Assembly: GCA_025449115.1 (NCBI GenBank)
Contig: JAHLKC010000031.1
Location: forward strand, 1 to 64,000
Source: Chytridium lagenaria
Lineage: Eukaryota > Chytridiomycota > Chytridiomycetes > Chytridiales > Chytridiaceae
DNA length: 64,000 bases
Direction of reading: 5' to 3'
This document shows, in pieces, positions 1 to 11,140 of this stretch; the stretch's first letter is position 1; each line of letters begins with the position of its first letter. The notes beneath the pieces are model-generated. The model was given only the letters and a program-made list of their open reading frames with translations, did no database searches and was not told where the DNA came from. Made by a program: the position numbers and the translations under genes.

Positions 1-4
1 GAAA

Positions 5-1434
5 CTATGATGTCTTTGGTAAAAGTTCCTCCATCAAATACGTATACAAAGCAGGGTGCCTTGCTTGAATAGGATATCTCCGACAATTATCCAAAATAAG
101 ATCACGCAATCCATGACTTCCCATCTCCTCCACAAAGACTTTGAAAGCCTCTACCTCTATCATCGCTTCAATGTTTCTGATCCCATAACAATCAAAGTAT
201 GAAAATAGCTTCCAAAATCCAATTAATCGGAGTTTTCTGAAAACGACTTGTGCTCTTTGATTAAAGGAGCCATAAGCTTCATAATCTCAGCGCTACCAGC
301 GCAACAACAGGCGGACATGGTCGACACGTCCACCTCGGCGCCATAGTCTAGCAGTTTTTTAACAACAACAGCCTGCCTAGTGCGCATGGACTTCCCCAAA
401 ATAAATGAGTCAATCCGACCGACGTTATGCGACAGTAGAAGGTCAATAATGGTCAAATTGACGCGTTCCGGCCAGCTCAAAGCTGCGTTAAGGTGTTCAT
501 CGAATTCGGAAGTGCACCTATCTTGAGAAGCAGGCGAACAGACTCCTCGTTTAGGTATTGCAGGCAGTTTCTAGAGCCGGAGAAAGAAGTTTTGGCGGTA
601 TTGGTCTTCCAGGGAATCTGAGTTGGACTTTCTGAAGAGGTATTCTAAGACTTCAACTTTACAAGCTGCATCTTTGAGGCCAAGAGATGGATCAGCACCA
701 GCGTCGAGGAGGAGATCGAATAATTGACGTTTCTGATGCCATGGATAGAATAAACTGATTGGGAAACAGCCATATTTATAGTGTTCGGGTAAAGCGAGAT
801 GAAGAGCTGCACTTTTGCAGTGTCGTCTTGGCAAACGCTTCAAAGAGGCCTCCGTAGGGAGTGCCAAACTTGCGATCGATATCAGGCGAATCCTAGCCTC
901 ACTCATTGTAGCAAGGCCATGTTTAAAAACGCTCTCAGTCTCAAGGTGGAAGCCTACAACATTATCCATGATGTATTCTGCTATAGACCAAAATGGTCCC
1001 CCAAGAATAAGGAGAGGCAAATGTCGCTTTGTTTCTCGGCCTTCACCATATCCTGGATCTGCATCATGATCATGTCTTTGCGAAGCCACAGAGGGCCAAC
1101 AGGCGGTTCTGGAGCATAGTGCTTTCTGATGTAGCGAGGTAGTTCAGAGGGTGGAACGGCTGTCGAGGTTCAGGTATGCGCATGTATGGCTTGTCTATGT
1201 GATAGATCTTGTAGGCAGTCTCCGCATTGAGAAATGGAAAGAGCTTTGAAAGGTGCGGGTGAAGTGAACGTAGTCTGGGACAGAGGAGATATGGCTGATG
1301 ATACCGCAGATGACCTCAGGGACATCAAAGATGGGTGGGAGTTGAGCATCATCGCTGGCGTACAAAAATTCTCTAATTGTAGCAGGTTTGTCTTCATTTT
1401 CGGCAGTCGTTTTAAGTTGCGTTGTCGTGCTCAA
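5..1434 (-). pseudogene. broken copy of F-box/ankyrin gene (copy 1)
   Basis: This is a second copy of the gene at 9267-10625, in the same orientation and near-identical by eye from the 5' region (around 1430) to the TAG stop at 5-7. The N-terminal F-box-like stretch (DVPEVICGIISHI) and the ankyrin unit (DAGADPSLG) are both present. The frame is lost several times where copy 2 is open. Single bases are missing near 231-236, 493-495 and 550-553, and the frame also changes around 640 and 800-890. Most of the losses shorten a 2-base run, so some may be sequence errors rather than decay. A 10-base unit is doubled at 1431-1450. Encoded product if functional: an adaptor with an F-box and ankyrin repeats, a family often expanded in chytrids. 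Calling it a pseudogene is likely but not certain. Confidence 0.65.
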
Positions 1435-1696
1435 GGTGCCTCAAGGTGCCTCAGATGGTTTTGCAAGCACCTCGCTTACTTCATTCCAACGCAGTACAAC
1501 GATTATAATTGGCGAAAAAAATAGAAGGATAAAGGAGTCTTTCTCAACTTTTTTTTCAATATTGACTTTATATTTTAAAAAAAACATATATTCTTTCAGT
1601 GCTATTACTTTAAACTGACAATGTACACTTAGGCGTTGTAAATGTCATCACATATATCTGGGTCCATCATGGCGTAAACTTTGTCTAATAAAATAA

Positions 1697-4370
1697 TCAG
1701 CCTGCAGTAGAGATAGGAAAGAAGCAAATGAATATTACTGTTGTTGACGTCCAATATTTCCACCCTCCTTGATATCGGACTCCTCTAATCACGTCAAAAT
1801 CACATCCGAAGACAATACTTTTATCAAAAATCGCACGGCCAAATCTCGGATCATAATTCAAAGGACTGTTCATGCTGTCGGTGAAAAAAACTGGTGCAGA
1901 GGGACCTGCCCAAAATCTAACCCAATCGCTTGGCGACAGATGGCTGCCACCTGTCTTAACATCAAAGTCACAATTATTGAAAAACTGTGATACCCCCAAC
2001 TTAGCCTACAGGAAATGCATTACAAAGAATTGGTTAGATAGATCTGGAGAGACACAGGTAAAAAAAAGAGAATTTCAAGTGTAAGGAGTAGAAATGCAAA
2101 AAGAATGACCCACCCGCATAAATGTTAATGTATGAACGACGATGCTGAATACATCCAGCATTGCGCCATCGTTTGAAATAAAATAACCCCAGACTCCTGG
2201 TATTGATGGTTGCAAACGGCTTTCCATGCCGCTTTCCTGATAAAATAAGCAAACACTGACCAAGAAGCAAATCACCTACGGCGAAGAGGATTTGTGGGAC
2301 CGAATGGAGCGTTTCGTTCCATGCCTTGCGCCGCTGTCCCAACATACACCCCTTTGAAGGTGATTAATGAGCAGCAAGTATTAAGAAGAAATAGGTGACT
2401 AAGAAGATATTGAAACGCGAAAACGAGTAATGATACAATGAATTTCAAACGTAGATTTCTAACCTGCCAACAGATAAAGCGAATCAGTAAAACCAGACCT
2501 TATAACTCTTTGATGTTGATCTCCATTTGGAACCAAGCTCCACCGTTCCGGTTTATTTCTTTCGCCTGTGGAAACATATTCCAGGTGGAAAATGTTGCGC
2601 GTTGAGAAGGAACATTAAAGCTCTTGTAAGACTGCGCAAATAAGTGCCCTCGATCTAGCTCCAGCCCTTGCCATCCCATAACAACACTATGACGAGATTG
2701 ATCTGAAATTTGGGTATACAATAAATGCTCTACAATATTGACGAATCAAATACCATTCATTCGGAATCCGCTCGCCGGGCTCGCGCGCTCTAAATGCAAT
2801 AGTTCTCTAATTAAGTTAAATGACTGAATGTGATTTCGTCCGCTTACTTCTCTTATAGTAAACACCTCCTGCGTTCGGAAACAAATATACAGTTATAACA
2901 ATAATGAGAAACCAAAAAAAATAAAATGAACGGGGAACGATAAAGTGATGAAGACATGTAAATTCAACAAACCATAATCGGAGGCGGACAATTTCATTGC
3001 ACTCATAACAGGCACTCTAAGGTGGAGTCGTAGATGGCTGCAAAAACAGGAAGACCTTGAGGAATAGCTTCTAAGGATGCGCGTTTGCATAAACAGAAAG
3101 AACTGATTTTCAGTGTGTCCGTTATACTTATGCCACCAGATATCGTTGTCCAGCAAAGGACCTACGCCATCTTTAAAAACATCCTGGCACATAGTGAGCC
3201 AAGGAGTAACTTGACCCGGTCTTGGGTTTAAAAGCTCTTCCACGTTTTCAAATCTGGTAAGAACATCACCCCAGATTAGCGCTCCTGTAAACGCCTTTCT
3301 AATGAGACCGAATTTTGTGTCAAAGGAGTGTCTCAACAGTGGAGATGTAGGACAGTCCGGTTCTTGGAGAATAGATGGGTCTTCTTCATCCTCTGGATCA
3401 CTATCGTCGCAAGGTGGGTCTGGATTCTCGCAATTTAGTTGCTCAAGAAACCTTGTGGTGTCTACAACAGCTGGTCCTCGATCTTCACGCTCCGCTGTCG
3501 TGAGTTGAAGCTTGATTTGGTCATAAAACCTGAGGCGGTGTGCGAGTAGCCTTGGCTCACCCGGAAAGTCGATGTCATGGCAGGGGCCGTTCTCCAAGTT
3601 CGAGAGAGCAGAGCATATGGAAAACCTTAACCTATTAAAAGAGAAAAGGAAAAGGAAAAAGAATCAGCATAGATTCCGATACAAAATAAAAATCGAATGA
3701 ATAAAGTACTCACACCCCACTTGACTCGAGACGACGCCTCCACTCATCCACATCAATAAGGACCGATCCCGTCGAGGACCCAATAACATAATCCAGAATT
3801 CTAATATCTCCGTTCACATTCACAATTGATGCACGATAGCCACTAGAAGATGATATGGCCCTAAAATTTTTTAAGACGGAGCAGCGTAGAGAGCAAAGCT
3901 AAAAGCAGAAATTACCTATCCGATAAACGGATCCTAAATGTTCCAAAGACCCATATGGATAGTGCTTCACGCTGCTCCGTTAATTTTATCTTGGATGTAA
4001 GGTAAAGGTGAATGTAGCATGCATGTTCGGGAATCCGCAAAGGTAGGCTGTCAACATATGTCCTTTGTAGTAAGCTGCCGGGACTTATGTCATCTTCCTC
4101 TGTATCCATCGTTCGAACCCGTCTCGCCGTAACCACCGATACTTCTGGCAACGGCAGGTATGCAGCAAAGTTGCTTGGTATGGGAGATGGCATAATAAAG
4201 TATTCTGTAAGAAATCTCGTAAAGTCCACTTTATAAAAGGTGGTCAGCTCTCGTAAAAGTGTTGATAATCTTACTCCTTCAGGGATCTCATAGGACGATC
4301 CAGCGACAGAGTCGCTAGATTGCGTGGAAGCAAGTGAAATCAGACTTGATGTTGTCACGAGCATCACCAT
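1697..4370 (-). CDS. secreted DNA/RNA non-specific endonuclease (ENDOD1-like), multi-exon
   Basis: The protein begins with a hydrophobic N-terminus resembling a signal peptide (ATG at 4370). An acidic region of about 250 residues follows. The nuclease domain starts near 3080, where the reading PVFAAIYDST, then RVPVMSAM, resembles the start of ENDOD1-type endonucleases. The exon at 2721-2500 carries the catalytic signature LELDRGH, then ATFSTWNMFPQ and NGGAWFQME, matching the DRGH/N/E core of the DNA/RNA non-specific (ββα-metal) family. A following exon reads GVYVGTAAQG, like the strand after the catalytic helix. The last open segment (1999-1697) is not recognised and may be the C-terminus. 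Introns were placed at 3918 and near 3700. At least two 1-base frame breaks occur near 3040-3100. Two separate genes (4370-2893 and the nuclease) remain possible. Confidence 0.6.
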
Positions 4371-5348
4371 CGTTTCAAGTGAGAAAGCAACATTCTTGCA
4401 AGCTCCCTCTGCGTACGGGAGGGAAAACCAAATGGAAGGAGACGCCCATTTTCAAGGTCGTTCTGTACTTTTTGTGCGTTGGTTGAGGCACATTCCAGTG
4501 CGCCATGATGTTGGTTGAGGCACTCCGCACTACACTTGTAAATAAAATTTTCATTAAATCGAGCCGCCTCAAACCAAACGCAAATCCGTGTAACCATTAT
4601 TTATAATGGCAGATTTAAATTAGTGTGCTACAGTCCAAGCCGTATCACGTCATCAGATTCTACGCCGAACACTAACGTCATCTACCCTAAGTGCTTCTCC
4701 ACGGGTGACAGGGATCATCCCTCTGCCTTGGCTTCCCAACCAGCTCAGAACGACCTTCGGACAGCTGTGATCACTCTTTTGACCCACGCTGTCGGGATCC
4801 TGTTCCGCCCATGGTAATTATTTCATCCAAACGCTTCTGTTTTGCCGCATGTGTTTATATATTTAACGCGTAGGGTTGGCAGAGTAAGGTTTAAATCAGC
4901 CCGGTTAAATTAGCATACGTTGTGTAAAAATGTTCCGTCTTTATGTAGTTATACTTTAATATGTATTTTTTTTATCTACTAAAACCCATATGTCAAAAAA
5001 AAGAGAAGAAAAAAAAAAGAAAAAAAAAAGGTTTTTACCAGCCCTCTTGTTCCGCTGTTGCCACATTTTGTGGTTCTCTTATTACATAAAATATTTGTTG
5101 TATTTCTTTTTATGTTCTTGTAACACAAGAGGAAAAAAAAAACAAGATAATAAAGTTGTTCCGGGTGAGGCACATGTTGACCGTAGAAACCTTATCCTGC
5201 TTGTGCTCCTTCCCTTGTGTTCTTGTGTCGGTACATACGTATATCCTTGTGTTCTTGTGATAGTTCAATTTTAATATTATTTTTGTATTAAAGAAATAAA
5301 ACGGCATATAAAATGAAACCCCTTGTCATCGTTGACAGGTCATAAATC
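4371..5348. other. intergenic, no gene seen
   Basis: This stretch is AT-rich, with long A runs at about 4996-5030 and 5131-5141. Short open frames on both strands here have low-complexity translations and no family resemblance. It probably holds the promoters of the nuclease (leftward) and the zinc-finger gene (rightward). Confidence 0.6.
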
Positions 5349-6204
5349 ATGACCAGCAGCAACCTATATCACTATTGCCATCCGTGCGGAGCTAGATTTG
5401 GTTGAGTAAGTTTGAATATAGACCTGATATCTATTCATTGTTATTAAATTTAAACGTTCTCACTTCTGTTGCTCCCCACCTGATAATAAACAGCCTCAAG
5501 ATTTACATCGCCACGAAAAAGCACTTCACTCGATGTTGAAGTTTTCTTGCAACATTTGCCAGAAAGTCATTAGTCGGCCAGACAACCTAAAGCGGCACAT
5601 GTTACTGTTGCATTCCTCGGTCAAGTCACCCAAGTCGCCAGTTCGCAAGCCTCGCCCAGAAGCTACATCTACAGCTGTCTCTTCTTCAACACTTCTTGAT
5701 GACCTTGCTAAACCTCCAAGGCATGATCATCCTACCGCCCCCGCACCCCTTCAAGTTAATACTCAGCCTCTCTTAGATCCATTTTTTTCACCTGTTATTG
5801 ACCCCCTCATACTCTCTGAGGATACTCAACTTCTATCTGCAACATTGACACCAACAGCTGGCTCACACCTTGCCCCCATGGACGATCTTAGCCAATTGCA
5901 ACTTCAAGTTGACAGTCATCATACGCATGTAGCTACTCCCTCTCCCCTCCCAATCGTCCCTCTAGTCTCTCAAATATCCACCATACCAATGGCATGGTCG
6001 ACAGAGCAGCCACAGATGAGTGGCTTGGAAACTTTATCAGCATTATTGCCGCCGTACCCCTTGATCAACAGGATCATATGGGTACCATTCCCTTCATGTC
6101 CCTTCTACAATAACTCTTATTACGGCTTCCCTACCGTCATGCCAGACATGCGATCTATGCAGCCTTGGCTGCAACAAGATTTAACCACTTATTCTCCTTG
6201 TTAA
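5349..6204 (+). CDS. C2H2 zinc-finger protein
   Basis: Two adjacent C2H2 fingers lie at the N-terminus, followed by a Pro/Ser/Thr/Gln-rich tail of about 190 residues, the layout of a small transcription factor. Finger 2 (CNICQKVISRPDNLKRH, then H) lies at 5545-5610. Finger 1 is split by an intron: exon 1 (ATG at 5349) gives CHPCGARF. Exon 2 after the CAG at 5491-5493 gives PQDLHRHEKALH. Canonical spacing F-x5-L is met only if the codon at 5403-5405, which is TGA, counts as one residue. That TGA directly abuts a perfect GTAAGT donor. So either the stop is a sequence error or mutation (for example from CGA), or exon 1 is not used and translation starts at 5533. The gene ends with TAA at 6202-6204. 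Confidence 0.7.
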
Positions 6205-6537
6205 TTTTTTCAGTCATTATTATTTAATTAGAGTTAAAAAATTCAATACATATTCAAATACTCTGATTACAAACAAAATCTTTCTTAATTATTAAAAGGA
6301 TAACAATAATATGAAATGAAATAGAAACATTCAATGTCCCCGTTTAAGCCAGAGGGGGGGTGGGGGAGGGTGGAGGAAGAGAAAAATAATATTGATGTTG
6401 GGGATCGTCCAGATTTCAGCCTGAACCTCTCACGCATCACCCAAACAACCGCCAACTACGATCCCAATACTTCCAGGATCATCGTCGTCGTCGTCGTTTC
6501 TTCAATCACCCATCCACATCTTTTATATCGTCGAGTC
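6205..6537. other. intergenic with G-rich and TCG microsatellite tracts
   Basis: No gene is seen. A G-rich run lies at 6353-6370 and TCG repeats at about 6480-6497. Similar TCG tracts flank the duplicated block starting at 6538. Confidence 0.6.
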
Positions 6538-6850
6538 ATCGTCGTCGTCGTGCCAAGTCGAGAAATGTAGAAAAATTACTCGTCTAATGAGATGGAAGAG
6601 AAAGTCTAAGTTCCATTATGGATTGCTGAGAATATACAGCAACGCTAATGATGCCCCTATCATGCATGACACCAACGTTGGTGATTAATTCTCCTCGTCA
6701 ACTTTCCGTCCGACGCGCTTCTCAACCTTACAAACGTCACACTCACAGTCTCGAGCTGACGGAATCTCTGTGATTTTCTCTGTAGCCTTCTCAGCCTGCG
6801 TGTATTAAGGAAATGGTTAATAAAAAAAGACAGAGTGAAGACAATAAACC
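6538..6850 (-). repeat. duplicated block, copy A (terminal exon of thioredoxin gene)
   Basis: This roughly 310-base block is closely similar to 10815-11140. It contains a TCG microsatellite border, a 3' untranslated stretch, the terminal exon (coding strand leftward, stop at 6685) and the 3' half of its intron. Similarity stops inside the intron at about 6850. On the other side it ends at the TCG tract. Confidence 0.8.
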
Positions 6851-8591
6851 CCGCTTTTCTTCCAAAACACCTCCGCTCAGTCCCCACAAGAATATGATTC
6901 TCCTCCAACTCGTCATTCAAGTCTCTCAAAGCCTCAAGGTCGGCAATGGTGGATTTAAGCTCCTCGAGCTTCTACAAATAATGCAGGTAAGCGACCCCGC
7001 ATCATATATAAAATCAAACCTTTGTCAGTGAGATGTTCAACCATCTGCTCGGCTCCAAGGGCATTATCCGAAGACTCGCTGAGGTGCTCAATTTGCACTT
7101 CAGCTTTTTCAAGCTGCTCCATCAATGTGTCCTTTGACACTAAGTCATGTTAGAAACTTGAAAGCGACAAAATTTATAACAAACGTTTCTCGGAAGAATA
7201 AGAATTCACCTCGTGACGCAACTCGGCAATCACTTCTTTGCTTTCCGTTTCCTGTTTAGCACTCAAGTCTCGCAGCCTAGACAATTCAAAAAATCCATAC
7301 AAAAGAAAATCTCAAACCTCACCAACGCCTCACGGAGACGATCATTCTGCCGCGAAAGAACTTGATTGTCAGCATTAACACCATCCGTATCTGTGCTCGA
7401 AAATATCTTAAAATGTCAAAGAAAAACCCACAAAATAACTATCCAACCTCTCTCCTCCTTCAACACCTCCAATTCAATACCCAACTCCTCAATCTTCTCA
7501 TTCGCCAATTCATGTTCCGTCTGCAAAGCATCCGCACGTTCTTCCGCCATTTCTTTATCCAGCGTCATCATTTCCAAAGCTTCATTCAATTCCGCAATCT
7601 ATTCCTCTAGATTCTCTTTATTTCGCTTTGAATGTCCAATTGAGCTCTCCGAAATTCCTTCAACTCGGCTTGCAGTTCCTGAATCCTTCCGTGAAGCGCA
7701 CCACGGGCAACGTTGACGTTTTTTAATTCGGCTTTCAACTTTTCAAAGTCCTTCAACTTGTCCTTATCCTCCTTTTGCATGGTTTCCAACGCTTGAATAC
7801 GGTTCTTATGGTCTCGCACCAAATCAGACTAAAGGGGTTTTTAAATATCCATTAAAAAAAAAAGAGCAATACCTCACTGGAAGAGGTAAGGCTGGCGATG
7901 GAGACATTGGTGAAATCACGGTTTGCTTTGACTGAGGTTCCCAATCCTCATCATTCTTCCTAGATGCCGATTCACCGCGAACTCTGAAAACATCAAATCA
8001 TTCTCCGTGTCCCTGCTGAGAGCGCAGGACTTTCCGATGGTTCCGCAACATCTGGTTTGCTTTCCACTGTATCCCCATGAAGTCCAGCATCCATGCATTG
8101 GTGAGACCACCGGCGATGCTAGAGGAGATTCAGCACCCCCGGCGACACCACCGGGGTTTTAGATGACGGTGGGGTTGTTCTTGGTCTTCCAGAGGATAGG
8201 GAGGGAGTGGAGAGGGTGGATGGTTTCTTGGGGAGAGTGAGGGGGTTGATGCGGAAGTGGTGGGAGACTCGAGGAGGTTTTTAGCGAGAGGAGTTCGAGG
8301 TGTACGAGTGGAGACGAGAACAGGACTTTTACCAGCAGATGGAGGTTTGGATGCAGATGATAGTACTTTCTTCACTTGAGAAGACCGGACGAAAACGCCG
8401 TAGAGAGGTTAACAGTCAAAGTACCGTTGTCCTTGAACCGATCCGTCATTCTTTCCATTGGGTGAATCGAGCTCAACACCGACCCAATTTCCGGTCGTAA
8501 AGGATGTTTCTCTGACGAAACGAACGATGCCGACTTGAGACACCGAAGATGGCGTGATGAGCTCTACTCGGGAACCTACCTCAATATTCAT
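6685..8591 (-). pseudogene. truncated dynactin p150Glued (DCTN1) with foreign last exon
   Basis: The CAP-Gly domain starts at ATG 8591 ([19 protein letters not shown], then YFDC and PLYGVFVR). A Ser/Pro-rich linker and coiled-coil exons follow. These carry clear p150 signatures: EALEMMTLDKEMAEERAD near 7570, RLRDLSA near 7265, ALGAEQMVEHLTDKG near 7050 and LRDLNDELEENH near 6920. p150 proteins are normally about 1,200 residues; this one stops near 500. The final exon (6685-6795) is not p150 but a copy of the last exon of the thioredoxin gene at 10968. In-frame stops occur at 8409-8411 (TAA, inside the CAP-Gly core) and 7599-7601 (TAG, in the coiled coil). Several frame changes occur in the linker (7916-8375). 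I read it as a partial, chimeric gene copy. A real gene damaged by sequence errors is possible, but would not explain the truncation. Confidence 0.75.
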
Positions 8592-9266
8592 TGCTTGGAC
8601 AAAAATTTCGCATGAGACATCTTCTATCAAGGGCGCGAGTAGGAAGAGGCTTTCGGAAGAACTCAAGAGAAGACATGCTTGGAAGGGAGTGAGGTAGGCG
8701 ATAAAATGCCACGAAGCCTTGGCGAGGTTTCTCCAAGGTATTCAGAGGTCTTAAATTGACACCCCAGGCTTCACCAGCAACGCCGAAAGTTTCGACCCGC
8801 TGGCTTTTTATAGAAAAAACCATTTATGATGGTGATGACTTCGGCGGTGGTCGCGGCATGCTTGATGCTCCCCAGATGATTACTTAACCTATCTAAAATT
8901 GTTCACGGTTTAAGTTGTTGGAGAATGAGAAAGCTACAGGAATCACGACGTGGGATATAAACATATTACGTTTTTTAGTATTGTTGTTTATATTTCTTCA
9001 TATTTGGACCTTTTGTATTAATAAAACGCCAAATTATATTCGTTCTGAACCCTAGTCTGCTCGTTTAAGCGTCCTTTTTTGGGCTACAAACAGTTAATGG
9101 AGTCCAGGATCTAAGCCCAGTGCTAACTATCACGTAAGAAGTTGTATCCGAACCAAAGTATGCAAGAGTTTTCAGGTGGGAATGAGTGAAATTGAAATCA
9201 AACGCGGCCAATGCCATATACATGATTCTATTTCTTGATCAACGAAAAAAAAATCGTGTAATGACA
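8592..9266. other. intergenic, no gene seen
   Basis: This is the upstream region of the p150 locus and the downstream region of the F-box/ankyrin gene. No conserved open frame was recognised on either strand. Confidence 0.5.
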
Positions 9267-10625
9267 CTATGATGTCTGTGGTAGAAGTTCCTCCATCAAG
9301 TACGTATACAAAGCAGGGTGCCTTGCTTGAATAGGATATCTCCGACATTTATCCAAAATACGATCACGCAATCCATGACTTCCCATCTCCTCCACAAAGA
9401 CTTTAAAAGCCTCTACCTCTACCATTGCTTCAATGTTTCTGATCCCATAACAATCAAAGTATGACAATAGCTTCGAAAATCCAATCATTCGGAGTCCTTC
9501 TGAAAACGACTTATGCTCTTTGATTAAAGGAGCCATAAGCTTCATAATTTCAGCGCTACCAGTGGAACAACAGGCGGACATGGTCGACACGTCCACCTCG
9601 GCACCATAGTCTAGCAGTTTTTTAACAACAACAGCTTGCCTTGTGAGCATGGACTTCCCCAAAATAAACGAATCAATCCGACCGACGTTATGCGACAGTA
9701 GAAGGTCAATAATAGTCAAATTGACGCGTTCCGGCCAGCTTAATGCTGCGTTAAGGTGGTTCATCGAATTCGGAAGTGCACCTATCTTGAGAAGCAGGCG
9801 AACAGACTCCTCGTTTAAGGTATTGCAGGCAGTTTCTAGAGCCGGAGAAAGAAGTTTTGGCGGTATTGGTCTTCCAGGGAATCTGAGTTGGACTTTCTGA
9901 ACCAGGTATTCTAAGACTTCAACTTTACAAGCTGCACCTTGGAGGCCAAGGGATGGATCAGCACCAGCGTCGAGGAGGAGATCGAATAATTGACGTTTCT
10001 CATGCCATGGATAGAATAAATTGATGCGGGAAACAGCCAAATTTATAGTATTCGGGTAAAGCGAGATGAAGAGCTGTACTTTTGCAGTGTCGTCTTGACG
10101 AATTGCTTCAAGAAGGCCGCCGCCTGGAGTGCCAAACTTGCGATCAATAACTTGGCGAATCCTAGCCTCACTCATTGTAGCAAGGCCATGTTTGAAAATT
10201 CTCTCAGTCTCAAGGTGGAAGCCTACAACATTATCCATGATGTATTCTGCTATAGACCAAAAATGGTCCCCCAAGAATAAGGAGAGGCAAATGTCGCTTT
10301 GTTTCTCGGCCTTCACCACATCCTGGATCTGCATCATGATCATGTCTTTGCGAAGCCACAGAGGGCCAACAGGCGGTTCTGGAGCATAATGCTTTCTGAT
10401 AGTAGCGAGGTAGTTGAGAGGGTGGAACGGCTTTCGAGGTTCAGGTATGCGCATGTATGGCTTGTCGACGTGATAGATCTTGTAGGCAGTCTCCGCATTG
10501 AGAAATGGAAACAGCTTTGAGAAGGTGCGGGTGAAGTGAACGTAGTCTGGGACAGAGGCGATATGGCTGATGATGCCGCAGATGACCTCAGGGACATCAA
10601 AGATGGGGTGGGCGTTGAGCGTCAT
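9267..10625 (-). CDS. F-box/ankyrin-repeat protein (intact copy 2)
   Basis: A single uninterrupted frame. I chose the ATG at 10625 (MTLNAHPIFDVPE), because the frame upstream to 10820 is basic low-complexity and not shared with copy 1. Residues about 8-50 resemble an F-box (DVPEVICGIISHI, then DYVHFTRTF). The rest contains degenerate ankyrin units, the clearest being LFDLLLDAGADPSLG and VVVKKLLDYGAEVDVS. F-box/ankyrin proteins usually act as substrate adaptors of SCF ubiquitin ligases; that role is inferred from the domains. The length from this start is about 452 residues. The gene directly abuts the 3' end of the thioredoxin gene. An older copy lies at 5-1434. Start choice is uncertain between 10625 and 10820. 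Confidence 0.8.
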   Translation of the reverse strand: MTLNAHPIFDVPEVICGIISHIASVPDYVHFTRTFSKLFPFLNAETAYKIYHVDKPYMRIPEPRKPFHPLNYLATIRKHYAPEPPVGPLWLRKDMIMMQIQDVVKAEKQSDICLSLFLGDHFWSIAEYIMDNVVGFHLETERIFKHGLATMSEARIRQVIDRKFGTPGGGLLEAIRQDDTAKVQLFISLYPNTINLAVSRINLFYPWHEKRQLFDLLLDAGADPSLGLQGAACKVEVLEYLVQKVQLRFPGRPIPPKLLSPALETACNTLNEESVRLLLKIGALPNSMNHLNAALSWPERVNLTIIDLLLSHNVGRIDSFILGKSMLTRQAVVVKKLLDYGAEVDVSTMSACCSTGSAEIMKLMAPLIKEHKSFSEGLRMIGFSKLLSYFDCYGIRNIEAMVEVEAFKVFVEEMGSHGLRDRILDKCRRYPIQARHPALYTYLMEELLPQTS

Positions 10626-10814
10626 TCCTCTAGTAAATACAAAACTTCTTCTCACTACATAGTCGTTTGAAGTGCGTCCAAGTGCCTCAAGGTGTCTCAG
10701 ATGGTGTTGTGCAAGAACCTTATTTAATTCTATAAAGTACAAAGGTGATAAATCGCGGGGAAAAAAAAACAAGGTTAACAGGCGTCTCTTTGAACCTTTC
10801 TTTTTTCGCCGAGT

Positions 10815-11140
10815 TGGCATCGTCGTCGTCGTGCCAAGTGAAGAAATGTAAACAAATTACTCGATTTAATGAGAAAGAGAAAGTCAAAAGTTCTATTATG
10901 AATGCTGCAGAAATACAGCAGCGACGCTAATGATGCCCCTTTTATACATGACACCGACATTAGTGATTCAATTATCCTCGTCAACTTTCCGTCCGACGCG
11001 CTTCTCAACCTTACAAACGTCACCCTCACAGTCTCCAGCTGACGGAATCTCTGTGATTTTCTCTGTAGCCTTCTCAGTGGCCTGAGGGTAGTGAGGAAAT
11101 AGTTAATAAATAAAGACAGAGTGAAGATAATATAAAAACT
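10815..11140 (-). repeat. duplicated block, copy B (source exon in thioredoxin gene)
   Basis: Counterpart of 6538-6850. Here the block is the native 3' end of the thioredoxin gene: the TCG tract at about 10820-10834, 3' untranslated DNA, the last exon (10968-11080) and most of the preceding intron. The encoded tails differ at only a few residues (stop TGA here, TAA in copy A). Confidence 0.8.

Noticed and set aside
4979..5307. Open frames on both strands in A/T-rich DNA
   Set aside because: Translations are Lys/Phe-rich low complexity driven by poly-A and poly-T tracts.
1..11140. Transposon as cause of the duplications
   Set aside because: No transposase, reverse transcriptase, terminal inverted repeats or target-site duplications were seen at the edges.
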